The notes under the pieces are model-generated. The model had not been told where the DNA came from. It saw only the letters and a program-made list of their open reading frames with translations, and made no database searches. From Loripinus fragilis (lineage: Eukaryota > Mollusca > Bivalvia > Lucinida > Lucinidae), in contig OZ026524.1 in the NCBI GenBank assembly GCA_964019695.1, positions 29,552,164-29,616,163 on the forward strand: a stretch of 64,000 nt of DNA, in the 5' to 3' direction. Position 1 is the first letter of the stretch, and each line of letters opens with the position of its first letter. Both the position numbers and the translations under genes were made by a program. This document shows positions 45,751-58,273 of this stretch, piece after piece.

Positions 45751-46019
45751 TTTACTTTTTTTAAACTAGCAACGCATTTACTCAAAGTCTGGTCTTAACG
45801 GCACCCAGTATACAGACGTAAAATGAGGGATGGGAGTAGAAAGTGCATGTTTTTGCGGTATTGTAAATGGTGAATCGCTTTGAAACGTATTTTGTTGCTT
45901 ACTATGCATATTTTACTGCTGATCTACACACCTTTTAAAAACCTTAGGAAAATTTGATAATTTGGTGTTTGTAATCATGTCATCTAAGGAAAATATACGC
46001 CTTATCGCTAGAACTTCTT

Positions 46020-46900
46020 TGCCCCATTTGCATATTTGAATATTAATAGAAACTTAAAAAGTGAGGAAAAAATCATTGAAAAAAAATACACTTATATCCC
46101 TGGGAGTACTTAGACCCACCTTGCACCAGTTGGATTTATATGTAGACCAAATTGTTGAATGGGACCACTTAAATTCAAAGAAAACAATATATAAGTAATC
46201 TAATTATGGTAAAACCCACAATTCAATCCAATAGAATGGGATGAACCTACAAAAGCACTCATATCTTACCAGCAAAATATTCTAGTGAACAAAACTTGGT
46301 ACTAAATGCTATGAAAAAGAAATTTGCCTGATGGTCTGATATGAACATTATTTAATATATTAATGAAAACATAAGGAAAGAGAGGAACATTTAGAAGTTT
46401 ACGTACACAATTACCTATACTATCTTTGACTACCAATCTTGTTACTTAATTAAAGCTAGGGCAAGGTATTCCCATCCAAATGGTCCGATATGCAAACTCT
46501 CTTATTTGCATATTTGTATATGAAACATTTGAAATGAAAGAAGCATTGTAGAAAAATAGGGAATGTACCTAAACCAAGTGTTCATAACTCAGTTGCTAAT
46601 TGCCTTCAGAGAACTACGTTTGACGCCAAATAAATACTTTGCTAAAGCAATATTACCTAGTGGTATGATATGCAAATGACATAATTATTAAATTCATGAA
46701 TAGCAATGTAAACATGAGGAATTAGAGAAAATTTGCAGAAAAAATTAGGGGGTGTCCTTCAAAATTTTCTAATGAATTTATTTCAGTTGCTCATTGTCTT
46801 AGAGTACAAACTTTGTCCCTATTAAATGCTAAGATAGAACCATTTTACATACTGATCATATTTGCAAATATCTAATTATCATATCCACCATGAATATAAA
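46020..46900. repeat. Diverged tandem array, ~190-bp unit
   Basis: Units repeat GNTATGATATGCAAAT, ATTAAT-GAAA-NATGAGGAA, AATTTG/TAG-AAAAAA, GGATGTACCTA-AAA and TTCATAACTCAGTTGCTNAT. About four to five units are visible. The 40010-40200 segment is a related isolated unit. Confidence 0.55.
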
Positions 46901-46906
46901 TGAAAA

Positions 46907-47466
46907 CAATCTGCAGTTTCACAATAAAGTGCACACAAGTGTAACAAATTTGGCAAAAAATCAAAGTTGTTGTTCTTGAATATCATTATTATTTCTGGAA
47001 ACTGCAATAACTGATGCAGTAAATCCTAAAAAATCTCCCACTATTATCTGTCCTTTTTGAAAAATATGGCAACGGTTATTAAATACATGTTAATAATTGC
47101 AAATTTAATAAAAAAAAATGTGTTTTATTGCAATATGTAAGCCAAATTACTCCTCCATTGAGAATTATTTTTATTGTATAGCTGATGTACCAAAAGAGAC
47201 TTTCAAATAAGGTTTTCTGGTATATATTATTTTTTGAAATTTCAGTTTTTACTTCAATTTCAACAATGCTTTAACTATTATTATACTTTGCCATTGCTTT
47301 AAAATTGAGTAATGTACCTGGGGACAATTACTTTTTATCATATATTGAAAATATAGTAACACTAAATGACGTGAAATTCATTTCTTGTAGACATGATTGG
47401 TTATTATCATCAAATTTGAGCTTTTAAATTTGCACAATTTTCGTTGCGGACACTACAATACAGTTA
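46907..47466. repeat. ~560-bp dispersed repeat (inverted partner 59653-60208)
   Basis: Inverted and colinear with 59653-60208 along its full length: AAAGTGCACACAAGTGTAAC, AAATCCTAAAAAATCTCC, TATGTAC-TAAGCT region, ATATTGAAAATATAGTAACA and CGTTGCGGACACTACAATAC. No frame of note. The two copies point toward each other across 12.2 kb. Confidence 0.82.
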
Positions 47467-47555
47467 AATTTATTATATTTTTATTAAATTAATTTTGGCC
47501 ATGAATTGTGTGTTTGTTTGTGTACATATCTGATTTCTATAGGAATGTGTTTTAT

Positions 47556-48445
47556 AGGGAAGCGTTAAAGGGCCACCGTCAACGCAATAATTATCTGCAG
47601 TGTCGGCTTAAAATACTTGACAAGATGCGAAACTTACGCTCTTCTTGAGACAAAATATGTGAAAATAACATAAACTTTTTGATCTTATTGATAACTCTAT
47701 ATCTCGACATGATAAATAATTGCCATTTTATCAACAAAAATCTTATTGAAAAACATAGAAATAACACGAAAGTTGTACGATTATATGAAAAAACGGGAAA
47801 TGTTATCGTTCTTGACGATTTTGTTTTGTTATAAAGGTTGTACTTTTCTATCTATTAATAAGATTATGTGCATAAACCAGAAGAGTCATCAATATTTGCG
47901 CTTTCTTTTTAAAGTAAAGAACAAAAGCTTCTCTTCATATACTAAGGTAGTTGCAAGAAACTCGAAGATGAACATTCTTGGAGATTTCTTATGTTCTAAA
48001 AAATAAATAGTTTCTTCTATTATGTATTACACGACCCTTGGGTCTGTACTATAATCACTGAGTGAGTCCGTCAGTCAGTCCTTAATTTGAAAATAAGTGA
48101 AACGTATGCAAAAAGGTGACAATGTGGCAAAAAGGTGACAAGTGGTGCCGAACATCATTTTGGCCGTTCGTGTTCTTTTAGTGAAAATGCTCACTGAGTA
48201 ACTCTTGAACCGCACGGTATATTCTGATCAAACTTTGCATACATATACAAAAGGCTAAAGTAATGAGGAAGGCAAAGATCAGGAATCCATACAATCAAAT
48301 AACTCACCTGACCTAGGACACCATATGGAAAAGTTTCCCATATTGTATCCTGAGTCAGGTGTGTTATTTGAGAATGTGATAAAACTTTATAAAAAAAAGT
48401 CGTAAAGAATGATAACTTTTCTTCTGTATCCATGTAATATTCTTT
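47556..48445. mobile_element. TIR-cluster element end 1 with internal arm
   Basis: It begins GGGAAGCGTTAAAGGGCCAC (outer base changed), then CAACGCAATAATTATCTGCA. It carries the interior text found inverted before ends 3, 6 and 8 (GCATAAACCAGAAGAGTCAT; GTATTACACGACCCTTGGGT). Subfamily bases (CCGTCAACGC, ATACTTGACAAGATGCG) match end 3 at 52586 rather than its neighbour at 48446. Confidence 0.7.
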
Positions 48446-51400
48446 ACGGAAGCGTTAAAGGGCCACGTTCATCGCAATAATTATCTCCAGTGTCGGCTTA
48501 AACTATTTGAGAAGATGCAAAACATACGTTTTTCTTGAGGCAAATTTGTGAAAATAACATAAACTTTATGATCTTATTGATAACTATACATCTCGACACA
48601 AAAAATGTTTATAGTATAATTCTATATTATTTATTGGAAACGGAGATAGAATATTAAATGAAGTATATAACATGGATACAGAAGAAAAGTTATCATTCTA
48701 ACGACATTTTTTTATAAAAGAACAAAACAAATCTATCAAGTTGAACAATTTATGTATATAACCGAGAAGAATTCTCGTTATAGTCGACAAATATTTGTCG
48801 CGAATATAGAATTGTAATATGTTTATTTGATAAAATAGAAAAAAAATCTTTGCTGACGACAATAACAACTCAACTGACTGTAATGTGCACAACCCATGGA
48901 AAACGTTGATTAATCAGTATCGGGTGCTAGAAGAAATGTGTGGAAAGAAAATGAATGGACAGACAGACAGACTCACACATTGCTTATAGTGCACACCTGT
49001 GGGTCGTACAAAATTTTGATTCCAAGTCTTTAAAATCTTGTTGTTATTGATGATTTCGCCCATGATTTGCATACTTTGTAATTAAAAATAGATATTGCGA
49101 TTTTCAACAGATTTCTACGTTTTAATTTTTCCCAGCAGCCTCGTCACAGTTTTGCATACCAATGGCTGGACAATGTTTAAGGTCACTGCCCACACCTGGG
49201 CGATTTTTTTTCCAAAAAATAGATTTTTTTCATTTTTTGATATTCTGTAGTACATCATATTATAAGCAAAATAACGCAAAATAAAGAAAATTAACCGTCC
49301 AGTTCAAAAGTTACAGCTCTTCATTATATGGCCTATGTTGGCTTTTTTACGCAGCTTTTTGGAAACTCATTAAGACAAGTAAAATATTCTGTAACTCAAT
49401 TTTATATTTGAAAATCGTTATTTCAAACAAGCATGCGAAGCCATAAATAATTAAGAACTTTTTTCAAACCATTCTTTTGCAGCTATACAAGTATTTTTCT
49501 ACATATCACGCTTTCAAACCAGCGTTCACCGATATTTATGCCTTCATTTTCGGCAATTACTGACTGATAATTCAATATTTAAACATACTTTAAAAAATAA
49601 ATTTTTCTAACTTTTTTTTTTAGGAAAGTGATCATTATATAAGATGCGTTATGACAAAATTTAAAAAAATTCACCGTCTAATTAGTGAGATATTGCCAAA
49701 TAATTATCCCTACCCCCTAAACTAAAAATTAATGAACTTAGCAGGCTTTTCTTATTTCTAAACATGTTAAAACCTAACGAACCAAACGCTGTTGATTAAA
49801 ATACCTCACTGTGAACTTCCAAATGAAACTATATGTACTCCAAATACTTGGAACATTTATATGCATACATGTGAAGACTTTTCAATACCAAAAACGATAC
49901 CAAAATGCCCCACCCACGGTAAAAAGAAACTTATCCGCATTTTGTCTGAACACCTAGTCGATATATTTTGACCAAATTTGCATAGATACATCATTAGGAT
50001 AAAGATGTAATGTTTTGGGGACATTTACCGTTTTTCAAGGTCACGGGGTAACTCTGCATGTCAAATTTAGGTGAAAATGTGCTGTTTTAATATGCATCGC
50101 TATAATTGATCGATGCATATACTTCATATACTCATCCAAGAATTTGAAATGTTTTTAAATCTTTGTTGTGGCCTCGGGCGCCATACTAATGCCCGATCGC
50201 GAAGCTAGGACAGACCTAAACACTTGACCAGAGTTGGTTTATTTCTATTAGATCTATATATCCCTTGACGGACATCTTTCAGTTGAAACATGTTAAATGT
50301 AGAGTAACCTTAGAGATTAGCAAAAAAAAAAATAGCGTATTATTGCTCATTATTTTTATATTTGCTTTGGGTGCTCAAAAGAACCGTCTCACTGAGTACG
50401 TATAACTTACCTATGATTTGGTTGGACCCGCATTTATATGAAAAAGGTTCTTTTTATGCCCACACCCTTCCCGCTACTGAAGGGGGTATTAAGTGGCGCG
50501 GAGGGGGAGGGGGTACTATTTTTTGTACAGATCCCGTCAGCGTTGGTCATGGGCGGAATTGGCCACCAGTAGTTTAGAATAGCTAGACATTTTCTATGCG
50601 CATATCACATGAACCAGACTTGATGATTGGGTCCGCATTTACATGAATATAAATGAGCATCGATGCGACAAAACCTGTCTTCAGGGTTTCCGATAAGATT
50701 ATACCAAAACCAGCCTTCTCAGCCACTGAGACTAGATAGAAAAGTGAAATCTCGCTTGGAGCAAGTTTAAATACGATACTATTCAATTTGTGAATAGCAA
50801 AGGCGCTGATCAGACTGCACGGATGCGCAAGCTGGTCTGCGCCTTTGTTGTTTGCAGACCACGATGGCAGAATTCCTCGCGTACCTTTAATAATTTAGAG
50901 TAGGCCTATTATAATTTAGAATCACGACTATACTTGGGTCAACCTTAGCCCAAGATAGCCTTGTAGCTAAATATTGGAACACATTTGACATAAAGCAAAT
51001 TGTTTAGGAAGCAAACTAAAGCGAGGGACTCTCAACGTCAACGTCAAGTTCAATATTTGTCATTTACGCATAATGACGTCATAAGAGCAAGTGACGTCAT
51101 TAACGCACGTCAGGTTCAAAGTAGACGCTAGAGAACGTGACGAGATAGTCTGTCTTGGTGAAATTTTAATGCAGGTAAAATAAAACCAGAAAATCATACA
51201 TAGATCTGTATACAAGTAGTTATATCATGATTGTTGATGTGGACTGTCAAAAAACCGCGAACAGTCGACTGACATTTCCCGAGTAAAATGCGTGTTCCAT
51301 TACACTGACTGACATTTTTCTTCTCACAGAGCTGAGCGTCCATCGTTTAGTATCCGTAAAGAATGCCAACTTTTGTTGTTCATTATACTTAAAATTTTGT

Positions 51401-52719
51401 TTGCATTTTTAATGTGATATCAATCATTTTCAGATTACCAACGTGCAGTGCAACGGGCATTACTGTCGGTAGAAAACATATCATAGTTGCGTAAAATCAC
51501 ACTTTGTCATAATCGAACGCTACCAAGTATTACCTCCCTTGATGATTTAGAGTTACTGTTATTGCTATGGGTAGTGACCTTAAATAAACACGTATGCAAT
51601 TTGATCCAAATATACCATGGGGTTCAAGAGTTATAAGCTTTTTCACTAACTGACCATGACTTGCTGGACTATGCAAAGCCACGTACATCAAGAAAGGCTG
51701 TCATGCATGCCAGTGGTTAGACGATTGTTGACATATTGCATCCTTGTGGTCACCTGTTGAGAAAGGTCTGACCTCTTGGCTCTCTTGTATTTGATGTTTT
51801 TGTCACATTCTCAAATAATACACCTGACCCAGACACAATATGGGAAACTTTCCCATATGGTGTCCTGGGTGATGTGTGGCATTTGATTGTATGGATTCCA
51901 GATCTTTGCCTTCTTCATTACGTTTACCTTATGTATACGTATGCATTTGATCAAAATATACCGTGAGGTTCAAGAGCTACTCAGTGAGCATTTTCACTAA
52001 AAGAACACAACCAGCCAAAATGATGTTCTGCAAAACATTGTCACCTTTTTGCATAGTTTTCACTGACTGACCATGGACGGATGGACAGAGGGACGGACTC
52101 ACATTGTGATTATAATGCAGACCCAAGGGTCGTGTAACACATAATAGGAGAAACTAGGAAATCGCCAAGAATGTTACTCTTCGAGTTTCTTGCAGCTACC
52201 TTAGTATGTGAAGAGAAACTTTTATTCTTTAGTATAATCAGAAAGCGCAAATACCGATGATTCTTCTGGTTTATGCACATAATCATATTAATAGATAGAA
52301 CGTACAGCCTTTATTACAAAACAAAATCGTCAAGAACGATAACCTTTCCCGTGTTTTTATATAATCTTACATCTTTGGTGTTATTTCTATGTTTTCAAAA
52401 AGATTTTGTGGATAAAATGGGAATTATTAATCATGTTGAGATATATAGTTATGAATAAGATCAAAAAGCTTATGTTATTTTCACATATTTGTCTCAAGAA
52501 GAGGGTATGTTTCGTATCTTGTCAAGTATTTTAAGCTGACACTGGAGATAATTATTGCGTTGGCGGTGGCCCTTTAACGCTTCCGTAGTTATCAATAAGA
52601 TCAAAAAGTTTATGTTATTTTCACATATTTGCCTCAAGAAAAGCGTATGTTTTGCATCTTCTCAAATAGTTTAAGCCGACACTGGAGATAATTATTGCGA
52701 TGAACGTGGCCCTTTAACG
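48446..52719. mobile_element. TIR-cluster element(s), ends 2, 3 and 4
   Basis: End 2 starts at 48446 (ACGGAAGCGTTAAAGGGCCA). End 3 finishes at 52586 (CCTTTAACGCTTCCGT). A truncated end 4 runs 52588-52719. End 2 and end 4 share variants CACGTTCATCGC and ACTATTTGAGAAGATGC. Ends 1 and 3 share CAACGC and ATACTTGACAAGAT. The pairs therefore interleave, implying insertion of one copy into another plus rearrangement. The interior (49000-51600) holds no gene, only AT-rich DNA and a GCGCTGATCAGACTGC-type MITE. Confidence 0.6.
50655..50880. mobile_element. Hairpin MITE, GCGCTGATCAGACTGC family (copy 3)
   Basis: Core GCAAAGGCGCTGATCAGACT / GCTGGTCTGCGCCTTTG at 50799-50855. Left flank ACAAAACCTGTCTTCAGGGT and CACTGAGACTAGAT parallel the copy at 63480. 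Confidence 0.7.
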
Positions 52720-52737
52720 TGAAGAGAAGCTTTTGTA

Positions 52738-54476
52738 TGGAATCGTTAAAGGGCCACCGTTAACGCAATAATTATCTCCAGTGTTGGCTTAAAATACTTG
52801 ACAAGATGCGAAACATACGCTCTTCTCGAGACAAATATGTGAAAATAACATAAACTTTTTGATCTTATTGATAACTATATATCTCGACACAAAAGATGTT
52901 TAGTGTATAATTCAATATTATTTATTGGTAACGTAGAAAGAATATTAAGTGAAGAACATTACATGGATACAGCAGAAAATGTTTCATTCTTAAGACTTGT
53001 TTTTGATAAAAGAACAAAAAACATCTATCAATTTGTATAATCTATGTTTAGAACCGAGATAAATGTTCGTTCTAGCCGACAAATATTTGTTGAGATTACT
53101 GAATTGTAATATGTTTATTAGATAAAATAGAAAAAAAAAATCTTTGCTGACGACAATAACAACTCAACTGACTTTAATGTGCACGACCTATGGAAAACGT
53201 TGATAAATCAGTATCTGGTGCCAGAAGAAATGTGTGGAAAGAAAATGAATGGACAGACAGACTCACACACAGACACAGACCCTGTGGGTCGTACACAATT
53301 TCGATTCCAAGTCTTTAAAATATTGTTGTTATTGATGATTTCGCCCATGATTTGCATATTTTGTAATTTAAAATAGATATTGTGATTTTTAGCATATTTC
53401 TACGTTTTAGATTTTCCCAGCAGCCTCGTCACAGTTGTGTATACCAATGGCTGGACAGTGTTTAAATAAATACGTATGCAATTTGATCCAAATATACCAT
53501 GTAGTTCAAGAGATATGAGCATTTTCACTAACTGACCGTGACTGGCTGGACTGATGCTCAGCAAAGCCTCGCCCATGAAAAAAGGTTCCTATGCATGCCA
53601 GTGGCTAGACGAATGTTGACATGTTGCATCCTTGTGGTCACCTGTTGAGAAAGGTTTGACCTCTTGGCTCTCTTGTATGTGATGTTTTTGTCACATTCTC
53701 AAATAACACACCTGACCTAGGACACAATATGGGAAACTTTTCCATATGGAATATCTATTTATGGATTCCTGATCTTTGCCCTCTTCATTACTTTTACCTT
53801 GTGCATACGTATGCAAAGTTTGATCAAAATATACCCGGAAGTTCAAGAGTTACTCAGTGAGCATTTTCACTAAAGAACACGCCCTGTCCAAAATGATGTT
53901 CCGCAACACATTGTCACCTTTTTCATACTTTTCACTAATTGACCACGGATTGACTGACGGACGGACTCACAAAGCGATTATAGTACAGACCCAAGGGTCG
54001 TGTAACACATAATAGGAGAAACTATTTATTTTTTAGAACATTGGAAATAGCCAAGAATGTTTCTCTTCGAGTTTCTTGCAACTACCTTAATATGTGAAGA
54101 GAAGCTTTTGTTCTTAGTATAAAAAGAAAGCGCAAATACTGATGACTCTTCTGGTTTATGCACATAATCTTTTTAATAAACAAAAAAAAATACAACCTTT
54201 ATAACAAAACGAAATCGTCAAATATGATAACATTTCCCGTTTTTTCATATAATCTTACACCTTTGGTGTTATTTCTATGTTTTTCAAAAAGATTTTTGTA
54301 GATAAAATGGCAATTATTAATCATGTCGAGATATATAGTTATCAATAAGATCAAAAAGTTTATGTTATTTCGACATATTTGTCTCAAGAAGAGCGTATGT
54401 TTCGCATCTTGTCAAGTATCTTAAGCTGACACTGGAGATAATTATTGCGTTGACGGTGGCCCTTTAACGCTTCCGT
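52738..54476. mobile_element. TIR-cluster element B (1.74 kb)
   Basis: Left end at 52738 (GGAATCGTTAAAGGGCCACC, first bases degenerate), right end CCTTTAACGCTTCCGT at 54476. TIR similarity runs about 155 bp to CTCGACAC/CATGTCGAG, beyond which the halves differ. It contains the CACACCTGACCTAGGACAC module (about 53690-53790). No gene. A 99-bp unique spacer separates it from element A. Confidence 0.72.
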
Positions 54477-54575
54477 AAATTGCTTATGGGCTCTGTTACA
54501 AATAACAGAATGTTGTCTTGTGGCATATTAAATTGCATGCAGTCTGTCGCAATGCATAAATAATTTAACCAATCT

Positions 54576-56030
54576 ACGGAAGCGTTAAAGGGCCACCGTC
54601 AACGCAATAAATATCTCCAGTGTCGGCTTAAAATACTTGACAAGATGCGAAACATACGCTCTTCTCGAGACAAATAAGTGAAAATAACATACTCCTTTTG
54701 ATCTTATTGATAACTATATTTCTCGACACAAAAGATGTTTAGTGTATAATTCAATATTATTTATTGGAATCGTACAAAGAATAATAAGTGAAGAACATTA
54801 CATGGATACAGAAGAAAAGTTATCATTCTTTATGACTTTTTTTTTGATAAAAGAACAAAAACATCTATCAAGTTGTATAATTTTGTATAGAACTGAGAAG
54901 AATGTTCATTCTAGTCCACAAATATTTGTTGAGATTATAAAATTGTAACATGTTAATTAGATAAAATAGAAAAAAAAACTTTGCTGACGACAATAACAAC
55001 TCAACTAACTTTAATGTGCACGACCCATGGAAAACGTTGATCCATATCTGGTGCCAGAAGAAATTTGTGGAAATAAAATGAATGACAGACAGACTCACAC
55101 ACAGACACAGACACACACCCTGTGGGTCGTACAAAATTTCGATTCCAAGTCTCTAGAATATTGTTGCTATTGATTTTGGCCAGTCGTGTTCTTTTAGTGA
55201 AAATGCTCACTGAGTAACACTTGAACCGCAAGGTATATTTTAATCAAACTTTGCATAGTATACACAAGGTAAAAGTAATGAAGAAGGCAAAGATCAGGAA
55301 TCCATACAATCAAATGCCACACCTGACCCAGGACACCATATGGAAAAGTTTCCCATAGTGTGCCCTGGGTCAGGTGTGTTATTGAGAATGTGACAAAAAC
55401 ATCACATACAAGAGAGCCAAGAGGTCAGACCGTTCTCAACAACTGACCACAAGGATGCAACACATTGTCACATTTTTGCATACTTTTCACTAATTGACTA
55501 TGGACCGACTGACGGACGGACGGACTCACATAGTGATTATAGTACAGACCCAAGGGTCGTCTAACAAATAATAGGAGAAACTATTTATTTTTTAGAACAT
55601 AGGAAATCGCCAAGAATGTTACTCTTCAAGTTTCTTGCAACTACCTTAGTATGTGAAGAGAAGCTTTTGTTCTTTAGTATAAAAAAAGCTAAAATACTGA
55701 TGACCCTTCTGGTTTATGCACATAATCTTATTAATATTTAGAAAAGTAAAACCTTTATAACAAAACGAAAACGTCAAAATGATAACATTTCCCGTTTTTC
55801 AAATAATCTTGCACCTTTGGTGTTATTTCTATGTTTTTCAAAAAGATTTTTGTAGATAAAATGGAAATTATTAATCATGTCGAGATACATAGTTATCAAT
55901 AAGATAAAAAAAATTACGTTATTTTCACATATTTGTCTCAAGACGAGCGTATGTTTCGCATCTTGTCAAGTATTTTAAGCCAACTCTGGAGATAATTATT
56001 GCGTTGACGGTGGCCCTTTAACGCTTCCGT
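54576..56030. mobile_element. TIR-cluster element A (1455 bp) with 8-bp target duplication
   Basis: Ends ACGGAAGCGTTAAAGGGCCA and its inverted copy. Inverted similarity is about 155 bp. ACCAATCT flanks both sides (54568-54575 and 56031-56038), a perfect 8-bp duplication that fixes the element limits. The interior matches elements B and C, including the CACACCTGACCCAGGACAC module. There is no transposase. An 8-bp duplication is typical of hAT and some MULE/P groups; long TIRs lean toward MULE-like, but the class is unproven. Confidence 0.85.
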
Positions 56031-56207
56031 ACCAATCTTTTTATATTGAGAAAGTATTTTAATAAATTGCGATGAAAAATTAATGTTGCCAACAATTTTC
56101 TTTAATTTATACACTAAGTCGGAATAAAACTCTGCTTCAATATTCTGGTGGTGGTTTTAGGGATAAATGTCAAATCAGCTTTATGCTTTAACTGTCTTTC
56201 ATTTTAG

Positions 56208-56373
56208 ATGCGGCGACTTTGTGTTCCGAGTAGCAGTACCAGATGACAAAGAAATGATATTAAATATTAGGAAAAACCTTTATGATGGACTGGACTTTAT
56301 GCCCGAGTTTTTTCATCAGTTGGTTACCCCAGTAAATGGTAGCAGTCTCCTTGTTCTTCATGAAGACAAAGCG
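56208..56373 (+). CDS. GNAT N-acetyltransferase (NAT16/HISAT-like), internal exon
   Basis: A 166-bp exon between TTTCATTTTAG and a GTAAAC donor. After one base completing the previous codon it reads CGDFVFRVAVPDDKEMILNI, then NLYDGLDFMPEFFHQL and SLLVLHEDKA. The DFVFRVA..DD and NLYDGLDFMP blocks match the start of the GNAT domain of vertebrate NAT16 (histidine N-acetyltransferase) and invertebrate relatives, as I know that family. It ends in phase 0, matching the exon at 62804. Continuing past the donor runs into unrelated text and a stop at 56484. Confidence 0.68.
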
Positions 56374-56479
56374 GTAAACTGGAATTGGCTAGCCAACTAT
56401 ATAGATTCCCTTGCTATCATTATATCACATTTGGGCATCGCAATGAGATTATCAGCATCTATCATGAGTGTGAGGGTAA

Positions 56480-56573
56480 GATAGAAAAATCCGCCACGAG
56501 GATAACCGTTTGGCATCATGAGGCTTGCCGAGTAATGACAAACGGTGATCCTGAGGTACGGATTTTTCTATCC
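56480..56573. repeat. Hairpin with shared GAGGCTTGCCGAG core
   Basis: Arms GATAGAAAAATCCG / CGGATTTTTCTATC and GATAACCGTTTG / CAAACGGTGATC around ATGAGGCTTGCCGAGTAAT. It is flanked by CATGAGTGTGAGGGTAAGAT and TTCTTGCTCACCAC, so it is a partial relative of the 1404-2088 foldback, within the GNAT intron. Confidence 0.75.
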
Positions 56574-57429
56574 TAGGTTCACACGAATAATGGATTCTTT
56601 TTCTTGCTCACCACTGTTTTTTTTTAAATAAGCTTCTAGAAGTCCCAGAATACGCTAAGACGCAATTCACATGATGAGGTCACTTTAACATAACACTGAC
56701 TTCATTGACGACCGTGTGCGTGAGCTCCAAAACAACCAATGTATGGAGCCCTCACACGACAGCCTGGGTAAGATAGCATGGGTAAAATAATACTTTCTAT
56801 CCAAGGGTGAAATATCAGATATCCTTATCCAGTGTGGAAGAAAAACTGGGTTTGTTGCATGAGGGAGAAATGCGCATATCAGCCTGTGCATCCAATCAGC
56901 CTGACTAGTGCCTTTGTCATCTATATCTTCAAAGTATAATATATAAACTTGATTCATTCAATATTTTAACATTCTAGCTAGCAGACCTGGGATCAGATAC
57001 TCTCAAAATGTATTCCAGTTACTTGACTAATCAAAGATTACAATTACGTTATAATTACAGACCTGTAAAATAAATGATTACAATTACATTTACTTTAGAA
57101 ATGTACAGTAATGATTACAATTACAATTACTTTAGAAATGTTAAGAAATTGTCTTGATAAAATTACTGACAAATAACCGTTTCATTTGGCTATATGAGGA
57201 TTTCTTAAGTCAAAGGAAAGATATACCGTATATATGTATATACATCACTCTATTATTGTCGTATATTTTGATCCTGAAGTTCAAAGGTAGTGACCTATGC
57301 TAATTTCATCTCGGACCTGTTATCGATAGTTTTCGCCATATTTAAGGGAATAAATTAGGTTTTCTGAAATTCAATGTATCATAAGGGTAGTAATATGACT
57401 ATATCGTCCGCTGTGGTGTAATTGCCTAA

Positions 57430-57770
57430 AGCCTAGTTCTCGCTGTGCCGGTGTAGCCACGGTACATCCCGGTGCATGACAGCCGGAATACCGTGATGCA
57501 CCGGGACAAATTTCATAAAAAATAATTTGCGTTCTCACCTTACCGGTATAGCCCCGGTCCTCGAGAAAGCAAGACGCCGGTTGATTCCCGGTTCACCACG
57601 AAGCACTTACGGTGCAGCACGGTGGAGCCACGGTTCGTGCCGGTATACCCCGGTGTTACCCAGGTTGTTTACGGTGATGTCCCTGTAACTGCCGGTTGCG
57701 CCACGGTTACATGCCGGTTGCGCCACGGTTGCGTCCCGGTGTTTCTCTACACTATAAAAGCAGGATAAAG
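57430..57770. repeat. GC-rich CCGGT/CCACGGT minisatellite-like block
   Basis: Dense repeats of CCGGT and CCACGGT, locally periodic at about 22 bp (GCCGGTTGCGCCACGGTTAC). It ends near CTCTACACTATAAAAGC. It is related in motif use to 10555-10815. No open frame of note. Confidence 0.6.
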
Positions 57771-58273
57771 ACGTGGAGTAACATATAAGTTTTCTTCTGT
57801 CTCTATCGCATAACAGTTATGTCTTCAAAGAAAAAAAAAACATCGAACAGACACAAATTGGACTGCACAGCCACATACGGTAGACTGAGACTTGAAAGTT
57901 CAGATTAAGTTACTAGAGGAATCATGATCTATGTAGCGAAAACAATGCCTAGTAGCCTCGCAGCTCATTTGCATGGATATTGTCGTAAAGCAGAAGCAGA
58001 CCTGGCCCCGAGGTTATAAAACTTTTTTAATGCTCAACTCAACTGAACATGAAATTTCAACTGCTCACAAAAACTAAAATATCGGCAAATAAAGAAGTAT
58101 ATTACATGTTTGGCGAGAAAATACCATGATTTATCGACAATTTACGGTAATTTTGTTTTTGCCTAGAAAGATTTATTTCCTCTAGGGAAATAAAACCCTT
58201 TAGCCGGAACTCCTTTTTCCTGACCACAGGTGACCCAAGGCATCGATGAGATGAAACGCATGTCATATTCATT

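Larger units (their letters stand above)
43963..46015. repeat. Inverted-repeat structure enclosing a MITE and a LINE fragment
   Basis: The left arm (about 43963-44281) and right arm (about 45753-46015) are inverted: AGAACTTCTAGCGATAAGGC / GCCTTATCGCTAGAACTTCT, then CACTTTCTACTCCCA-CCCTC and TTGAGTAAATGC-TTGCTAGTTT. Inside lie the palindromic MITE 44282-44671 and the non-LTR RT pseudogene 44840-45750. The RT fragment joins the right arm at about 45750. Confidence 0.7.

Noticed and set aside
56374..56484. Extension of the acetyltransferase frame past 56373
   Set aside because: GNAT similarity stops exactly at the GTAAAC donor, and the continuation runs into the foldback repeat.
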